DNA of 64,000 nt, taken from CAYQXJ01 sp964421565. GTDB lineage: Bacteria; Planctomycetota; Brocadiia; SM23-32. The notes beneath the pieces are model-generated. The model made no database searches, had not been told where the DNA came from, and saw nothing but the letters and a program-made list of their open reading frames with translations. Position 1 is the first letter of the stretch, and each line of letters starts with the position of its first letter. The stretch spans positions 24,243 to 88,242 of the forward strand of contig CAYQXJ010000014.1 in the NCBI GenBank assembly GCA_964421565.1, given 5' to 3'. The position numbers were made by a program, and so were the translations under genes. Below, piece after piece: positions 1-9,320 of this stretch.

Positions 1-161
1 AGGCCGTGCGCAGCGAGACCACCCTGGCGCTGAAAGAAGCGAAGGCCGTGGTCGAGGGCGTTCCCTCGGATATCAAGACCGGCCTGAGCAAGGAAGAGGC
101 GGAAAAGACGGCCGAGACGCTCAAAGAGGCCGGCGCGGAAGTGGAGGTCCAGCCCGAGTAA
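1..161 (+). CDS. rplL: 50S ribosomal protein L7/L12, C-terminal part (gene starts upstream)
   Basis: Only the last 52 codons are present; reading begins at base 3 and stops at TAA 159-161. The translation carries the L7/L12 C-terminal domain signature: LALKEAKAVVEG, then SKEEAEKTAETLKEAGAEVEV, which forms the helix-helix-strand surface that recruits translational GTPases such as EF-G to the ribosome. The position directly before rpoB is the standard bacterial order (rplJ-rplL-rpoB-rpoC), so rplJ should lie left of the window. Identification is confident although the N-terminal dimerisation domain is out of view. Confidence 0.95.
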   Translation, partial: AVRSETTLALKEAKAVVEGVPSDIKTGLSKEEAEKTAETLKEAGAEVEVQPE

Positions 162-362
162 TCCTGCGGGGGAGACCAGAGTTCGTGCGGACAGTCGGGC
201 AGCGGTACCGTCTTATCAGTTTGGATGGCCGCCAGCGGGGGGGGTGCGCATCCGCCCGAGCGGCCTTCCACACGTTCAGCCAGGCAGTGCGCCTGCCGGG
301 GCGGAGCAGCACCGGATGCGGGCAGCCCTTCTCCCTATAGCCGAGTCAGCGGAGTGAACAGT
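162..362 (+). other. rplL-rpoB intergenic spacer, about 200 bp
   Basis: This spacer has no convincing gene. In many bacteria the equivalent spacer contains an RNA processing or attenuation site that lowers rpoB expression relative to L7/L12; here only a weak hairpin can be picked out, so no specific site is claimed. The rpoB ribosome-binding site lies at its right end (ggag about 8 bases before ATG 363). The sequence just before the start, agtgaacagt, is shared exactly with the rpsL leader. Confidence 0.4.
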
Positions 363-3300
363 ATGGAACATCGCAGCTTCTCGAAAGTTCGCCGGGCCGT
401 CGACATCCCCGACCTGACGAGCATTCAGAAGGACTCCTACCGAGAGTTTCTCCAGCTCGATGTCGACCCCGCCAAGCGGGAAAGCATCGGACTGCAGCGG
501 ATCCTGGAGGAGACCTTCCCGATTGAGAACGAGGCCAAGGGCATCCGGGTCGACTACATCGAATACCGGTTCGGCAAGCCCCGCTATATGCCGGAGCAAT
601 GCCTGCAGCTACGGCTCACCTATGGGCGCCCCTTCTACATCCGTGTGCGCCTGCACAAAGCGGACGAGGTGCTCGAAGAAGACGTCTACATGGGCGAGAT
701 GCCCATCATGCTCGGGGGCGGCGAGTTCATCATCAACGGCGCCGAGCGCGTCATCGTCACCCAGCTTCACCGCTCGCCCGGGTGCGACTTCTCGAGCGAG
801 ACCGCCGGCGACCGCGTGCTCCACTCCTGCCGCATCATCCCCCAGCGCGGCAGTTGGATCACGATGGAGGTGAACCGGCGCGCGTACCTGACCTGCAGCC
901 TGGACCAGAGCGGCAAGATACCCGTCACCCTGGTGCTGCGTGCCCTGAGCGAGCAGCACGACAGCGATGCCGACGTGCTGAAGCTCTTCTACGACGTGGA
1001 GAAGGTGAAGTTCACCGAGGGCACCGCCGGCGCCAAGTTGCGCGAACGCGTCAGTGCCCAGACCATCTACGCCGACGAGGAAGAGGAGCTGGCGATCGTC
1101 AGCGCGGGTGAGCAGATCACCGAAGAGAGCGCCCAGCAGCTCGCCCAGGCCGGCGTCAGCACACTGGAGGTGCTGCCCGAGGAATACGACCCCCTGATGC
1201 TCAACACCCTGCGCGAAGACCGCAGCCACGACCATGCCTCCGCCATTCGCGAACTCTACGGCAAGCTGCGCCCCGGCACCCCCTTCACGTTCGAGAAAGC
1301 CCGCCAGACCATTTGGGAGAAGTTCTACGATCCGAACCGCTACCAGCTCGGCGAGGTCGGCCGGTTCCGCATGAATCGCAAGTTCGGCGAGAACGTGCCG
1401 CTGGAGCAGCAGACCCTGCGGCCGGAAGACTTCATCAACGCCGTGCGCTACATCGTCCTGCTGCGCGAAGGGCGGGGCCAGGTGGACGACATCGACCACC
1501 TGGGCAACCGCCGCGTGCGCACCATCGGCGAGCTGGCGACCGACCAGCTCCGGCGCGGTTTTCTGAAGATGCAGCGCACCGTGCAGGACCGCATCAACCT
1601 GAAAGACCCCGAGAAGTTCACCCCCCGCAACCTGATCAACAGCAAAACGGTCAGCGCCAGCATCAACTACTTCTTCGGCCGCAGTGAACTGTCCCAGATC
1701 GTCGACCAGCACAACCCGCTCAGCCAGCTCACCAACGAGCGTCGGCTCAGTGCGCTCGGCCCCGGGGGGCTTAACCGCAAGCGGGCGGGCTTCGACGTGC
1801 GCGACGTGCACATCAGCCACTACGGGCGCATCTGCCCCATCGAAACGCCCGAAGGCACGAACATTGGGCTGATCACCAGCCTCGGGCTGTATGCCGGCGT
1901 GGACGAGTTCGGTTTCCTGGTCTCGCCCTACCGGGTTGTGCGCGACGGCGAGGTGACCGACGAGATCCACTACCTGCGGGCGGACGAGGAGGAGGAGATC
2001 TTCATCGCCCCGGCCGACGCCGAGCTGGGCGAGCTGCAGCCGGACGATGCGATCATCGTGCGCTACGGCGGCGACCTGGCCGAAGTGCGCGTGGCTGACG
2101 TGCAGTACGCCGACGTCTCGCCACAACAGATCGTGGGCGTCAGCGCCAGCCTGATACCCTTCCTGGAGCACAGTGACGCCAACCGCGCGCTGATGGGCTC
2201 CAACATGCAGCGCCAGGCCGTGCCGCTGCTGAAGACCGAACCCCCGCTGGTGGCGACCGGCACCGAGCGGGCCGTCGCGCGCAACTCCGGCATGGTGGTG
2301 GTAGCGGAGGCGCACGGCGAGGTGACCCACGTCGACAGCGCCAGGATCGTCGTGGACGACAAGATATACCGGCTGAAGAAGTTCGTCGGACTCAACCAGA
2401 AGACCTGCCTGAACCAGCGGCCCGTGGTGGAAGTGGGCGACAAGGTAAAGGCGGGCGACGTGCTGGCCGACGGCGCCTCCACCAGTGAGGGCGAGCTGGC
2501 ACTCGGGCGCAACGCCCTGGTCGCCTTCATGCCGTGGGAGGGCTACAACTTCGAGGACGCCATACTGATCAGCGAGGAGCTGCTCAAGGAGGATGCCTAC
2601 ACCTCCGTCCACATCGAGATGTTCGAGGTGGAGATCCGGGAGACGAAGCTCGGCAAGGAGGAGTTCACCCGCGACATACCCAACGTCTCCGAGCAGCAGT
2701 TGCGCAACCTGGACGAGCACGGCGTGATCCGCGAGGGCACGTGGGTGCAGTCCGGCGACATCCTGGTCGGCAAGGTCGCCCCCAAGAGCCGCAGTGAACT
2801 GACCCCCGAGGAGAAGCTGCTCTACGCCATCTTCGGCAAGGCGGGCGAAGACGTGCGCAACGACTCGCTCACCGCCCCCAGCGGCGTGGAGGGCGTGGTG
2901 GTCAGAACGGAGCAGTTCAGCCGCCGTTCCTACCTGAGCGAGGAGGAGCAGGCCGAACTGGACACCCAGATCGAGGAGGTTAGCGAGCACTACAACAGCC
3001 AGATCATCGGCCTGTTCAAAGAAGCGCTCGAAGCCATCCGCAATGAGCTGGACGGTCCCGTGGTGGACGTGCGCAGCGGCCGCGTCTTCGAGGCCAGCGG
3101 TGACCTCGATGCCGAAGCAATCCTGGATATGGAGGACGATTTCCAGCTCAGTTCGGTGGACTTCGGCGGCGCCCGCATCAACAGCAAAGTGCGCAAGGTC
3201 TACGCACCGTACGCTGACAAGATTGAGCAGCTCAAGCACGAGCGCGATCGCAAACTGCTGCAGTACCAAAGCGGCGACGAACTGCCGAGTGGCGTGCTGG

Positions 3301-4031
3301 AAATGGTCAAGGTCTACGTCGCCACCAAGCACAAGCTGTCGGTGGGCGACAAGATGGCCGGCCGGCACGGCAACAAGGGCGTGATCGCGAAGATATTGCC
3401 GGTTGAGGACATGCCCTTTTTGGAGGAGGGAACGCCGGTCGACATCGTGCTCAACCCCCTCGGCGTGCCGAGCCGTATGAACGTGGGGCAGATACTGGAG
3501 ACGCACCTGGGCTGGGCTGCACGGACGCTCGGTTTCCAGGCCGTCACCCCCGTCTTCGACGGTGCCACGGAGGAGGAGATCCGCGAGTGCCTGACAGACG
3601 CCGGACTGCCTCAGGACGGCAAGACCATCCTCTACGACGGGCGCACGGGCGAGCCGTTCGACCAGAAGGTCACCGTCGGCTACATGTACATGATGAAGCT
3701 CGACCACCTGGTCGACGAGAAGGTGCACGCCCGGGCCACCGGCCCCTACTCACTGATCACGCAGCAGCCCCTCGGCGGCAAGGCCCGTTACGGCGGCCAG
3801 CGCTTCGGCGAGATGGAGGTCTGGGCGCTCGAGGCCTACGGCGCCGCGCACATCCTGCAGGAATTGCTCACCGTCAAGAGCGACGACATCGAAGGACGCA
3901 CCAAGATATACGAGTCCATGGTCAAGGGGGAGAACCTGCTCGAGCCGGGCATCCCGGTCGCGTTCGAGGTCCTCTGCAACGAGATACGCGGACTGGGGCT
4001 GAACATCCGCCTCGAGAAAGAAACCCTCTGA
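363..4031 (+). CDS. rpoB: DNA-directed RNA polymerase subunit beta
   Basis: Catalytic beta subunit of RNA polymerase, 1222 residues. ATG 363 is chosen because it has a ggag ribosome-binding site and yields the usual N-terminal sequence MEHRSFSKVRR...IPDLTSIQ; the frame is open further upstream but without family similarity. Visible landmarks are the rifampicin-pocket region around residues 443-467 (LSQIVDQHNPLSQLT then RRLSALGPGG), the RHGNKGV motif near residue 1000, and the C-terminal GGKARYGGQRFGEMEVWALE near 1139. The position equivalent to E. coli H526 is Asn (N458), a change associated with natural rifampicin resistance elsewhere. It is co-oriented with rpoC 95 bp downstream. Confidence 0.98.
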   Translation: MEHRSFSKVRRAVDIPDLTSIQKDSYREFLQLDVDPAKRESIGLQRILEETFPIENEAKGIRVDYIEYRFGKPRYMPEQCLQLRLTYGRPFYIRVRLHKADEVLEEDVYMGEMPIMLGGGEFIINGAERVIVTQLHRSPGCDFSSETAGDRVLHSCRIIPQRGSWITMEVNRRAYLTCSLDQSGKIPVTLVLRALSEQHDSDADVLKLFYDVEKVKFTEGTAGAKLRERVSAQTIYADEEEELAIVSAGEQITEESAQQLAQAGVSTLEVLPEEYDPLMLNTLREDRSHDHASAIRELYGKLRPGTPFTFEKARQTIWEKFYDPNRYQLGEVGRFRMNRKFGENVPLEQQTLRPEDFINAVRYIVLLREGRGQVDDIDHLGNRRVRTIGELATDQLRRGFLKMQRTVQDRINLKDPEKFTPRNLINSKTVSASINYFFGRSELSQIVDQHNPLSQLTNERRLSALGPGGLNRKRAGFDVRDVHISHYGRICPIETPEGTNIGLITSLGLYAGVDEFGFLVSPYRVVRDGEVTDEIHYLRADEEEEIFIAPADAELGELQPDDAIIVRYGGDLAEVRVADVQYADVSPQQIVGVSASLIPFLEHSDANRALMGSNMQRQAVPLLKTEPPLVATGTERAVARNSGMVVVAEAHGEVTHVDSARIVVDDKIYRLKKFVGLNQKTCLNQRPVVEVGDKVKAGDVLADGASTSEGELALGRNALVAFMPWEGYNFEDAILISEELLKEDAYTSVHIEMFEVEIRETKLGKEEFTRDIPNVSEQQLRNLDEHGVIREGTWVQSGDILVGKVAPKSRSELTPEEKLLYAIFGKAGEDVRNDSLTAPSGVEGVVVRTEQFSRRSYLSEEEQAELDTQIEEVSEHYNSQIIGLFKEALEAIRNELDGPVVDVRSGRVFEASGDLDAEAILDMEDDFQLSSVDFGGARINSKVRKVYAPYADKIEQLKHERDRKLLQYQSGDELPSGVLEMVKVYVATKHKLSVGDKMAGRHGNKGVIAKILPVEDMPFLEEGTPVDIVLNPLGVPSRMNVGQILETHLGWAARTLGFQAVTPVFDGATEEEIRECLTDAGLPQDGKTILYDGRTGEPFDQKVTVGYMYMMKLDHLVDEKVHARATGPYSLITQQPLGGKARYGGQRFGEMEVWALEAYGAAHILQELLTVKSDDIEGRTKIYESMVKGENLLEPGIPVAFEVLCNEIRGLGLNIRLEKETL

Positions 4032-4126
4032 CCCTGAAACAGCCCGCGCGAGCGGCCAGTTCTGGCTGAAGCGACGCCGGGCAGAACGAAGAGAACAAAC
4101 TGGCTCCTTTACGGAGGCCGACGAAG

Positions 4127-7100
4127 ATGCTGGAGAGCGGCTACGATCGCGTCAATGAGTATAAGTCCGTGCGCATTTCCCTGGCTTCGCCCCAGGACAT
4201 CCGCAGCTGGTCGTACGGCGAGGTTACCGAGCCGGAGACCATCAACTACCGCACCTACCGCCCGGAGAGGGACGGGCTCTTCTGCGAGCGCATATTCGGC
4301 CCGCAGAACGACTGGGAGTGCAGTTGCGGCAAGTACCGCGGCATGAAGCATAAGGGCATCGTGTGCGACCGCTGCGGGGTGAAGGTCACCCACAGCCGCG
4401 TGCGGCGCCACCGCATGGGCCACATCAACCTGGCCGCACCCGTCGTGCACATATGGTTCTTCAAGAGCATGCCCTGCCGGCTGGCCAACCTGCTGGGCAT
4501 GAAGAGCACCGACCTTCAGCGGATCATCTACTTCCAGAACTACGCCGTCACCGACCCCAAAGACACGCCGCTCGAATACCAGCAACTGCTCAGCGAGGAG
4601 GAGTACCGCGACGCGCTGATGGAGTATGGCGAGCACGGGTTCGATGCACGCATGGGCGCCGAGGCCATCAAGCAGTTCCTGGAGGACCTGGACCTCGAGA
4701 CCCTGTGCACCGAACTGCGCGCCGAACTGAAGACCTGCTCCTCCAAACAGCGGCGCAAGAAGATCATAAAGCAGCTCACCGAGGCCGAAGCCCTGCGCGA
4801 GAGCAACAACCGGCCGGAGTGGGTCGTCCTCGACGTCATACCAGTCATCCCGCCGGAGCTGCGCCCGCTGGTCATGCTCGACAGCGGCAACTTCGCCTCC
4901 AGTGACCTGAATGACCTCTACCGCCGCATCATCAACCGCAACAACCGTCTGCACAAGCTGCTCGACCTGAACGCCCCCGGCGTGATCATCCGCAACGAAA
5001 AGCGCATGCTGCAGCAGTCGGTCGACTCCCTCTTCGACAACAGCCGCTGCAAGCGGCCCGTGATGGGCAGCGGCAACCGGCCGCTGAAGTCGCTGACCGA
5101 CATGATCAAGGGCAAGCAGGGCCGGTTCCGCGAGAACCTGCTCGGCAAGCGCGTGGACTACAGCGCCCGCAGCGTCATCGTGGTCGGACCCGACCTGCGG
5201 CTCAACCAGTGCGGCCTGCCCAAGAAGATCGCCCTCGAACTCTACCAGCCGTTCATCATCCGCAAGCTCAAGGAGAAGGGCATTGCCGACACGCTCAAGA
5301 GCGCCAAGCGCGAACTGGAGAACCGCACCGAAGAGGTCTGGGACGTGCTGGACGAGGTCATCGAGCGTCACCCCGTACTGCTGAACCGGGCCCCCACCCT
5401 CCACCGCATGGGCATCCAGGCGTTCGACCCCGTGCTGGTCGAGGGCAACGCCATTAAGCTGCATCCGCTGGTCTGCAAGGGCTTCAACGCGGACTTCGAC
5501 GGCGACGCCATGGCCGTGCACCTGCCGCTCAGCATCGAGGCACAGATTGAGGCCAAGACGCTGATGATGGCCCCGCACAACGTGTTCACCCCGCAGAGTG
5601 GGCGCCCCATCATCAGCCCCTCGCACGACATCGTGCTCGGCTGCTACTACCTGACGGTCGAGCCGCGCCGGGAGCAGGAGGAGATCAAGAACTACGCCGG
5701 CCTCCAGGAGGTGCACATGGCGCACTCCCGCTCCTCCAAGGCGCAGAAGCGCCGTGAATCGGCTGGCGAACAGGTGCCCACTACACCGGCGGGGCAGATT
5801 GACGTGCACACGCGCGTGCGCGTGCGTGATAAGTCCATAACCGAGGTCGTGGACCGCCTCGACGCCGAACCCCGCGAGCACCAGGGCATGCTGGAGACGA
5901 CGGTCGGGCGCGTGATCTTCAATGATATGCTGCCGGAGGGCATGCCGTTCTATAACTTCCAGCTCGTCAGCGGCGGGCTGAACCGGGTCATTCACGACTG
6001 CTACGAGCGGCTCGGCCGCCAGACCACGGTGGACATGCTGGACGACATGAAGGACCTCGGCTTCCACTGGGCCACGGAGGCCGGCATTTCCTTCGCCATG
6101 CAGGACCTGCGACTGCCCCCGAGCAAGGCGCGCATCCTGCAGCAGACCGAAGAGGTCGTCGAAGAGATCATGCAGGCCTACCGCGAGGGCGCCATCACCG
6201 ACATCGAGCGGCGACAGCGCGTCATCGACGAGTGGAACGCCGCCACCGACGCCGTCGCGCAGGAACTGTTCGAGCAACTGGGCACCGACGAACGCGAGGG
6301 GCGCCCCTACCTGAACCCCGTCTACATGATGGTGGAGTCCGGCGCGCGCGGCAAACAGATCCAGATCAGCCAGCTGGCCGGCATGCGCGGCCTGATGGCC
6401 AAGCCGAGCGGGCAGATCATCGAAACGCCGATCAAGGCGAGCTTCCGCGAGGGGCTGGACGTGCTGGAGTACTTCAGCTCCACCCACGGCGCGCGCAAGG
6501 GCCTCGCCGACACTGCCCTGAAGACAGCCGAGAGCGGATATCTGACGCGCCGGCTCGCGGACGTGGCGCAGAATGTCATACTGACCGAGCAGGACTGCGG
6601 CACCATGAACGCTATCACCAAGGGACCGGTGCTGCGCGGGGATAAGATAGCCGTGCCGCTGCGCGACGTAGTCGTGGGGCGGACGGCGCGCGACACGTTC
6701 ATCCACCCGATCAGCGACGAACTGATCGTGCGGGAGAACCAGATCATCACCGAAGAGATCGCGCGGAAGCTGGAGGAGTTTGACGAGCGGATGAAGATCC
6801 GTGTCCGTTCCCCGCTCACGTGCGAGTGCCGCCGGGGCAGTTGCGTGAAGTGCTACGGTATGGACCTGGCCCGCAAGGAGCCGGCCGAGGTCGGGTTGAC
6901 CGCTGGCATCATAGCCGCCCAGTCCATCGGCGAGCCCGGCACGCAGCTCACCATGCAGACCTTCCACATCGGCGGCGTCGCCATTGGCGGTACCGAAGAG
7001 ACGGAGATTGTCTCCAAGCGGGCCGGCCAGGCGCACTTCGAAGAACTGCAGGTGGTAGCCGACCCGGAAGGCCGCCGCGTGGCGATCAGCCGTCACGGCG

Positions 7101-8290
7101 AAATGGCTATCCTGGACTCCAAAGGCCGCGAACTGGAGCGTCACAGCATTCCCGCCGGCGCGGAAGTGCCGGTCGAGGACGGAAGCGCCGTGCAGGAGGG
7201 TCAGGTGCTGGCCTCGTGGGACAGCCACTTCACCCCGATCCTCGCCGAGGTCGGCGGCAAGGTGCACTACGAGGACCTGGTCGAGGGCAAGACCCTGCGC
7301 ATCGAGGAGGACCAGGTGCACGGCACCAGCCGCAAGCTCGTGATGGAGCACAAGGGCGACATGCACCCGCAGGTCCTGATCGAGGGGCCGGACGGCGATA
7401 TCCTGAGCCTCTACCCGCTGCCGGAGAAGGCGATCATCGAAGTGGATGACGGCCAGCAGATAACTGCCGGCACGCGGCTGGCCAGAACGCTGCGCGAGGC
7501 CCAGCGCACACAGGACATCACCGGCGGCCTGCCGCGCGTGACCGAGCTGTTCGAGGCACGCACGCCGAAGGACCCCGCCGTGATGAGCGAGATCGACGGC
7601 GTGGTCACCGACATCCAGCGGCGCCGCGGCCGCACCGTCATCAAGGTGGAAGACCCCGAGACGGGTTACGAGTCCGAACACACCGTGCCGGCCGGCAAGC
7701 ACCTGCGGGTCAACCGCGGTGACCGCGTGGCGGCCGGGCAGGCGCTGGTCGACGGCCCGCTGGTGCTGGAGGACATCCTGCGCATCAGCGGCGAGGAAGC
7801 CCTGCACAACTACATGCTGCAGGAGATCCAGAACGTCTACCGCACGCAGGACGCCACCATCGACGACAAGCACTTCGAGATCATCATCTCGCAGATGACA
7901 CGGCGCGTGCGTGTGCAAAACCCCGGCGACACGCGTTTCCTGCCGGACGAGCAGGTGGACAAGTTCGTCTTCCGCGACGAGAACGAGCAGGTTGTCGAGC
8001 GCGGCGGCGAAGCGGCCACGGCCGAGCCCGTCATCCTGGGCATCACCAAGGCTGCGCTTAGCAGCGACAGCTTCATCAGCGCTGCTTCGTTCCAGAACAC
8101 CACGCGTGTGCTGACGCGGGCCGCGCTCGCCGGCGCCACCGACCCGCTGGAAGGGCTGAAGGAGAATGTGATCGTCGGTCACCTGATACCCTCGGGCACC
8201 GGCGTGACGCAGTTGCTGCAGAGCAAGGTAGAGACCCTCGTCGAGGGCGCCGAACTGCTGGAGCTTGAACAGCCGGCCACCAGCAGCTAA
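4127..8290 (+). CDS. rpoC: DNA-directed RNA polymerase subunit beta'
   Basis: Largest RNA polymerase subunit, 1387 residues, starting at ATG 4127 after a ggagg site. The N-terminal zinc site is C65, C67, C80 and C83; the second zinc site is C899, C906 and C909 with the upstream Cys in EQDCGT. The catalytic Mg-binding loop is NADFDGD at 454-460 with D456, D458 and D460 intact, but it is followed by Ala461 where bacteria normally have Gln. The trigger loop reads GTQLTMQTFHIGG, with Gln944 where bacterial enzymes usually have Arg. The C-terminal end (AASFQNTTRVLT...KENVIVGHLIPSGTG) is typical. Length and domain order are normal, so the gene should encode the working polymerase. Confidence 0.98.
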   Translation: MLESGYDRVNEYKSVRISLASPQDIRSWSYGEVTEPETINYRTYRPERDGLFCERIFGPQNDWECSCGKYRGMKHKGIVCDRCGVKVTHSRVRRHRMGHINLAAPVVHIWFFKSMPCRLANLLGMKSTDLQRIIYFQNYAVTDPKDTPLEYQQLLSEEEYRDALMEYGEHGFDARMGAEAIKQFLEDLDLETLCTELRAELKTCSSKQRRKKIIKQLTEAEALRESNNRPEWVVLDVIPVIPPELRPLVMLDSGNFASSDLNDLYRRIINRNNRLHKLLDLNAPGVIIRNEKRMLQQSVDSLFDNSRCKRPVMGSGNRPLKSLTDMIKGKQGRFRENLLGKRVDYSARSVIVVGPDLRLNQCGLPKKIALELYQPFIIRKLKEKGIADTLKSAKRELENRTEEVWDVLDEVIERHPVLLNRAPTLHRMGIQAFDPVLVEGNAIKLHPLVCKGFNADFDGDAMAVHLPLSIEAQIEAKTLMMAPHNVFTPQSGRPIISPSHDIVLGCYYLTVEPRREQEEIKNYAGLQEVHMAHSRSSKAQKRRESAGEQVPTTPAGQIDVHTRVRVRDKSITEVVDRLDAEPREHQGMLETTVGRVIFNDMLPEGMPFYNFQLVSGGLNRVIHDCYERLGRQTTVDMLDDMKDLGFHWATEAGISFAMQDLRLPPSKARILQQTEEVVEEIMQAYREGAITDIERRQRVIDEWNAATDAVAQELFEQLGTDEREGRPYLNPVYMMVESGARGKQIQISQLAGMRGLMAKPSGQIIETPIKASFREGLDVLEYFSSTHGARKGLADTALKTAESGYLTRRLADVAQNVILTEQDCGTMNAITKGPVLRGDKIAVPLRDVVVGRTARDTFIHPISDELIVRENQIITEEIARKLEEFDERMKIRVRSPLTCECRRGSCVKCYGMDLARKEPAEVGLTAGIIAAQSIGEPGTQLTMQTFHIGGVAIGGTEETEIVSKRAGQAHFEELQVVADPEGRRVAISRHGEMAILDSKGRELERHSIPAGAEVPVEDGSAVQEGQVLASWDSHFTPILAEVGGKVHYEDLVEGKTLRIEEDQVHGTSRKLVMEHKGDMHPQVLIEGPDGDILSLYPLPEKAIIEVDDGQQITAGTRLARTLREAQRTQDITGGLPRVTELFEARTPKDPAVMSEIDGVVTDIQRRRGRTVIKVEDPETGYESEHTVPAGKHLRVNRGDRVAAGQALVDGPLVLEDILRISGEEALHNYMLQEIQNVYRTQDATIDDKHFEIIISQMTRRVRVQNPGDTRFLPDEQVDKFVFRDENEQVVERGGEAATAEPVILGITKAALSSDSFISAASFQNTTRVLTRAALAGATDPLEGLKENVIVGHLIPSGTGVTQLLQSKVETLVEGAELLELEQPATSS

Positions 8291-8347
8291 AATAAGGGGC
8301 GCGACCGACTTGTGGGAAGGCCCCGCTATACGGAGAGAGTGAACAGT

Positions 8348-8716
8348 ATGCCGACGATCAATCAGTTGGTGCGCAAAGGCCGCGCCAAGCGCAAGAAGAA
8401 GACCAAGCGCCCCGACCTGGAAGAATGCCCGCAGAAGCGGGGCGTGTGCCTGTACGTGACCACCCGCACGCCGAGGAAACCGAACTCCGCCCTGCGGAAG
8501 ATCGCCCGCGTGCGACTGAGCAACGGGCGCGAGGTGACCGCCTACATCCCCGGCGAATCGCATAACCTGCAGGAGCACAACATCGTGCTGGTGCGCGGCG
8601 GACGCGTGCGCGACCTGCCGGGAGTGCGCTACCACATCGTGCGCGGCACGCTGGACGCCATGGGCGTGCCCGACCGCCGACGGGGCAGGTCCAAATACGG
8701 CACGAAGAAGCCCTGA
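8348..8716 (+). CDS. rpsL: 30S ribosomal protein S12
   Basis: Decoding-centre protein, 122 residues. ATG 8348 gives the canonical MPTINQLVRKGR start with ggagag upstream; an earlier in-frame ATG at 8312 would add 12 unrelated residues. Conserved blocks include CPQKRGVC, TPRKPNSALRK, GGRVRDLPGVRYH and a GTKKP tail. Position 43, where Lys is strongly conserved and where Lys-to-Arg gives streptomycin resistance in several species, is naturally Arg (codon AGG 8474-8476). It lies 57 bp after rpoC and 26 bp before rpsG, suggesting one transcript. Confidence 0.97.
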   Translation: MPTINQLVRKGRAKRKKKTKRPDLEECPQKRGVCLYVTTRTPRKPNSALRKIARVRLSNGREVTAYIPGESHNLQEHNIVLVRGGRVRDLPGVRYHIVRGTLDAMGVPDRRRGRSKYGTKKP

Positions 8717-8742
8717 CGCCAGCCGCCCGGAAGGACGACCAG

Positions 8743-9222
8743 ATGGCCTTGAGATATGACTTCGACGACGAACACCTGAAGCCCGACCCCCGGTTCCGCA
8801 GCAACCTGGCCGGCAAGTTCATCAACTGCCTCATGCACGGCGGCAAGAAGAGCACCGCGCAGAGAATCTTCTACGACGCCATGGACGTAGTGGCCGACAG
8901 GCTCGGCGCCGATGAGCCCCTGGAGGTCTTCGAAGAGGCGCTCGGCAACGTGGCGCCGATCATCGAGGTGCGCTCCCGCCGCATCGGCGGCATGACCTAC
9001 CAGGTGCCTACCGAGGTGGACCTGAAAAGGCGCGTATCGCTGGCCATCCGCTGGATGCTGGAAGCCGCCCGAAACAAGCGCGGCAGGCCGATGCACCTGC
9101 GACTCGCCGACGAGATACTGGACGCCTATCGCCGACAGGGCACCGCCTACGAACGGCGCGAGAACGCCCACAAGATGGCGGAGGCCAACCGGGCGTTCGC
9201 CCACTTCGGCCGCCGACGCTGA
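8743..9222 (+). CDS. rpsG: 30S ribosomal protein S7
   Basis: Primary 16S rRNA-binding protein that nucleates 30S head assembly, 159 residues, close to the usual 155-180. ATG 8743 follows a ggaagg site. Conserved stretches include KFINCLMHGGKKSTAQ, EALGNVAPIIEVRSRRIGG, YQVPTEV and the C-terminal KREN/HKMAEANRAFAH-type ending (here RRENAHKMAEANRAFAHF). It is the third gene of the rpsL-rpsG-fusA group. A strong inverted repeat lies directly after the stop codon, so transcription into fusA may be partly reduced. Confidence 0.97.
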   Translation: MALRYDFDDEHLKPDPRFRSNLAGKFINCLMHGGKKSTAQRIFYDAMDVVADRLGADEPLEVFEEALGNVAPIIEVRSRRIGGMTYQVPTEVDLKRRVSLAIRWMLEAARNKRGRPMHLRLADEILDAYRRQGTAYERRENAHKMAEANRAFAHFGRRR

Positions 9223-9239
9223 GCACCGAGTGTCGCCCA

Positions 9240-9287
9240 AACGGGCAGCCTGATTAGCCCCCAGCCGGGGCGCGCAGGCTGCCCGTT
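9240..9287 (+). terminator. rpsG-fusA hairpin
   Basis: A perfect 13-bp inverted repeat (arms 9240-9252 and 9275-9287, core acgggcagcctg / caggctgcccgt) fills much of the gap between rpsG and fusA. There is no U-run after it, so it may be an attenuator, an mRNA processing or stability element, or a Rho-linked site rather than a full intrinsic terminator. Confidence 0.55.
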
Positions 9288-9320
9288 CTGCATCAGCCGT
9301 CACCTATCAAACGACCAGCC

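Noticed and set aside
609..3728. A 1039-codon open frame antisense to rpoB
   Set aside because: Shadow of GC-rich codon use on the opposite strand; low-complexity His/Val/Leu composition and no family pattern, while rpoB is certain.
4109..8635. A 1508-codon open frame antisense to rpoC and rpsL
   Set aside because: Same shadow effect; spans two unrelated real genes.
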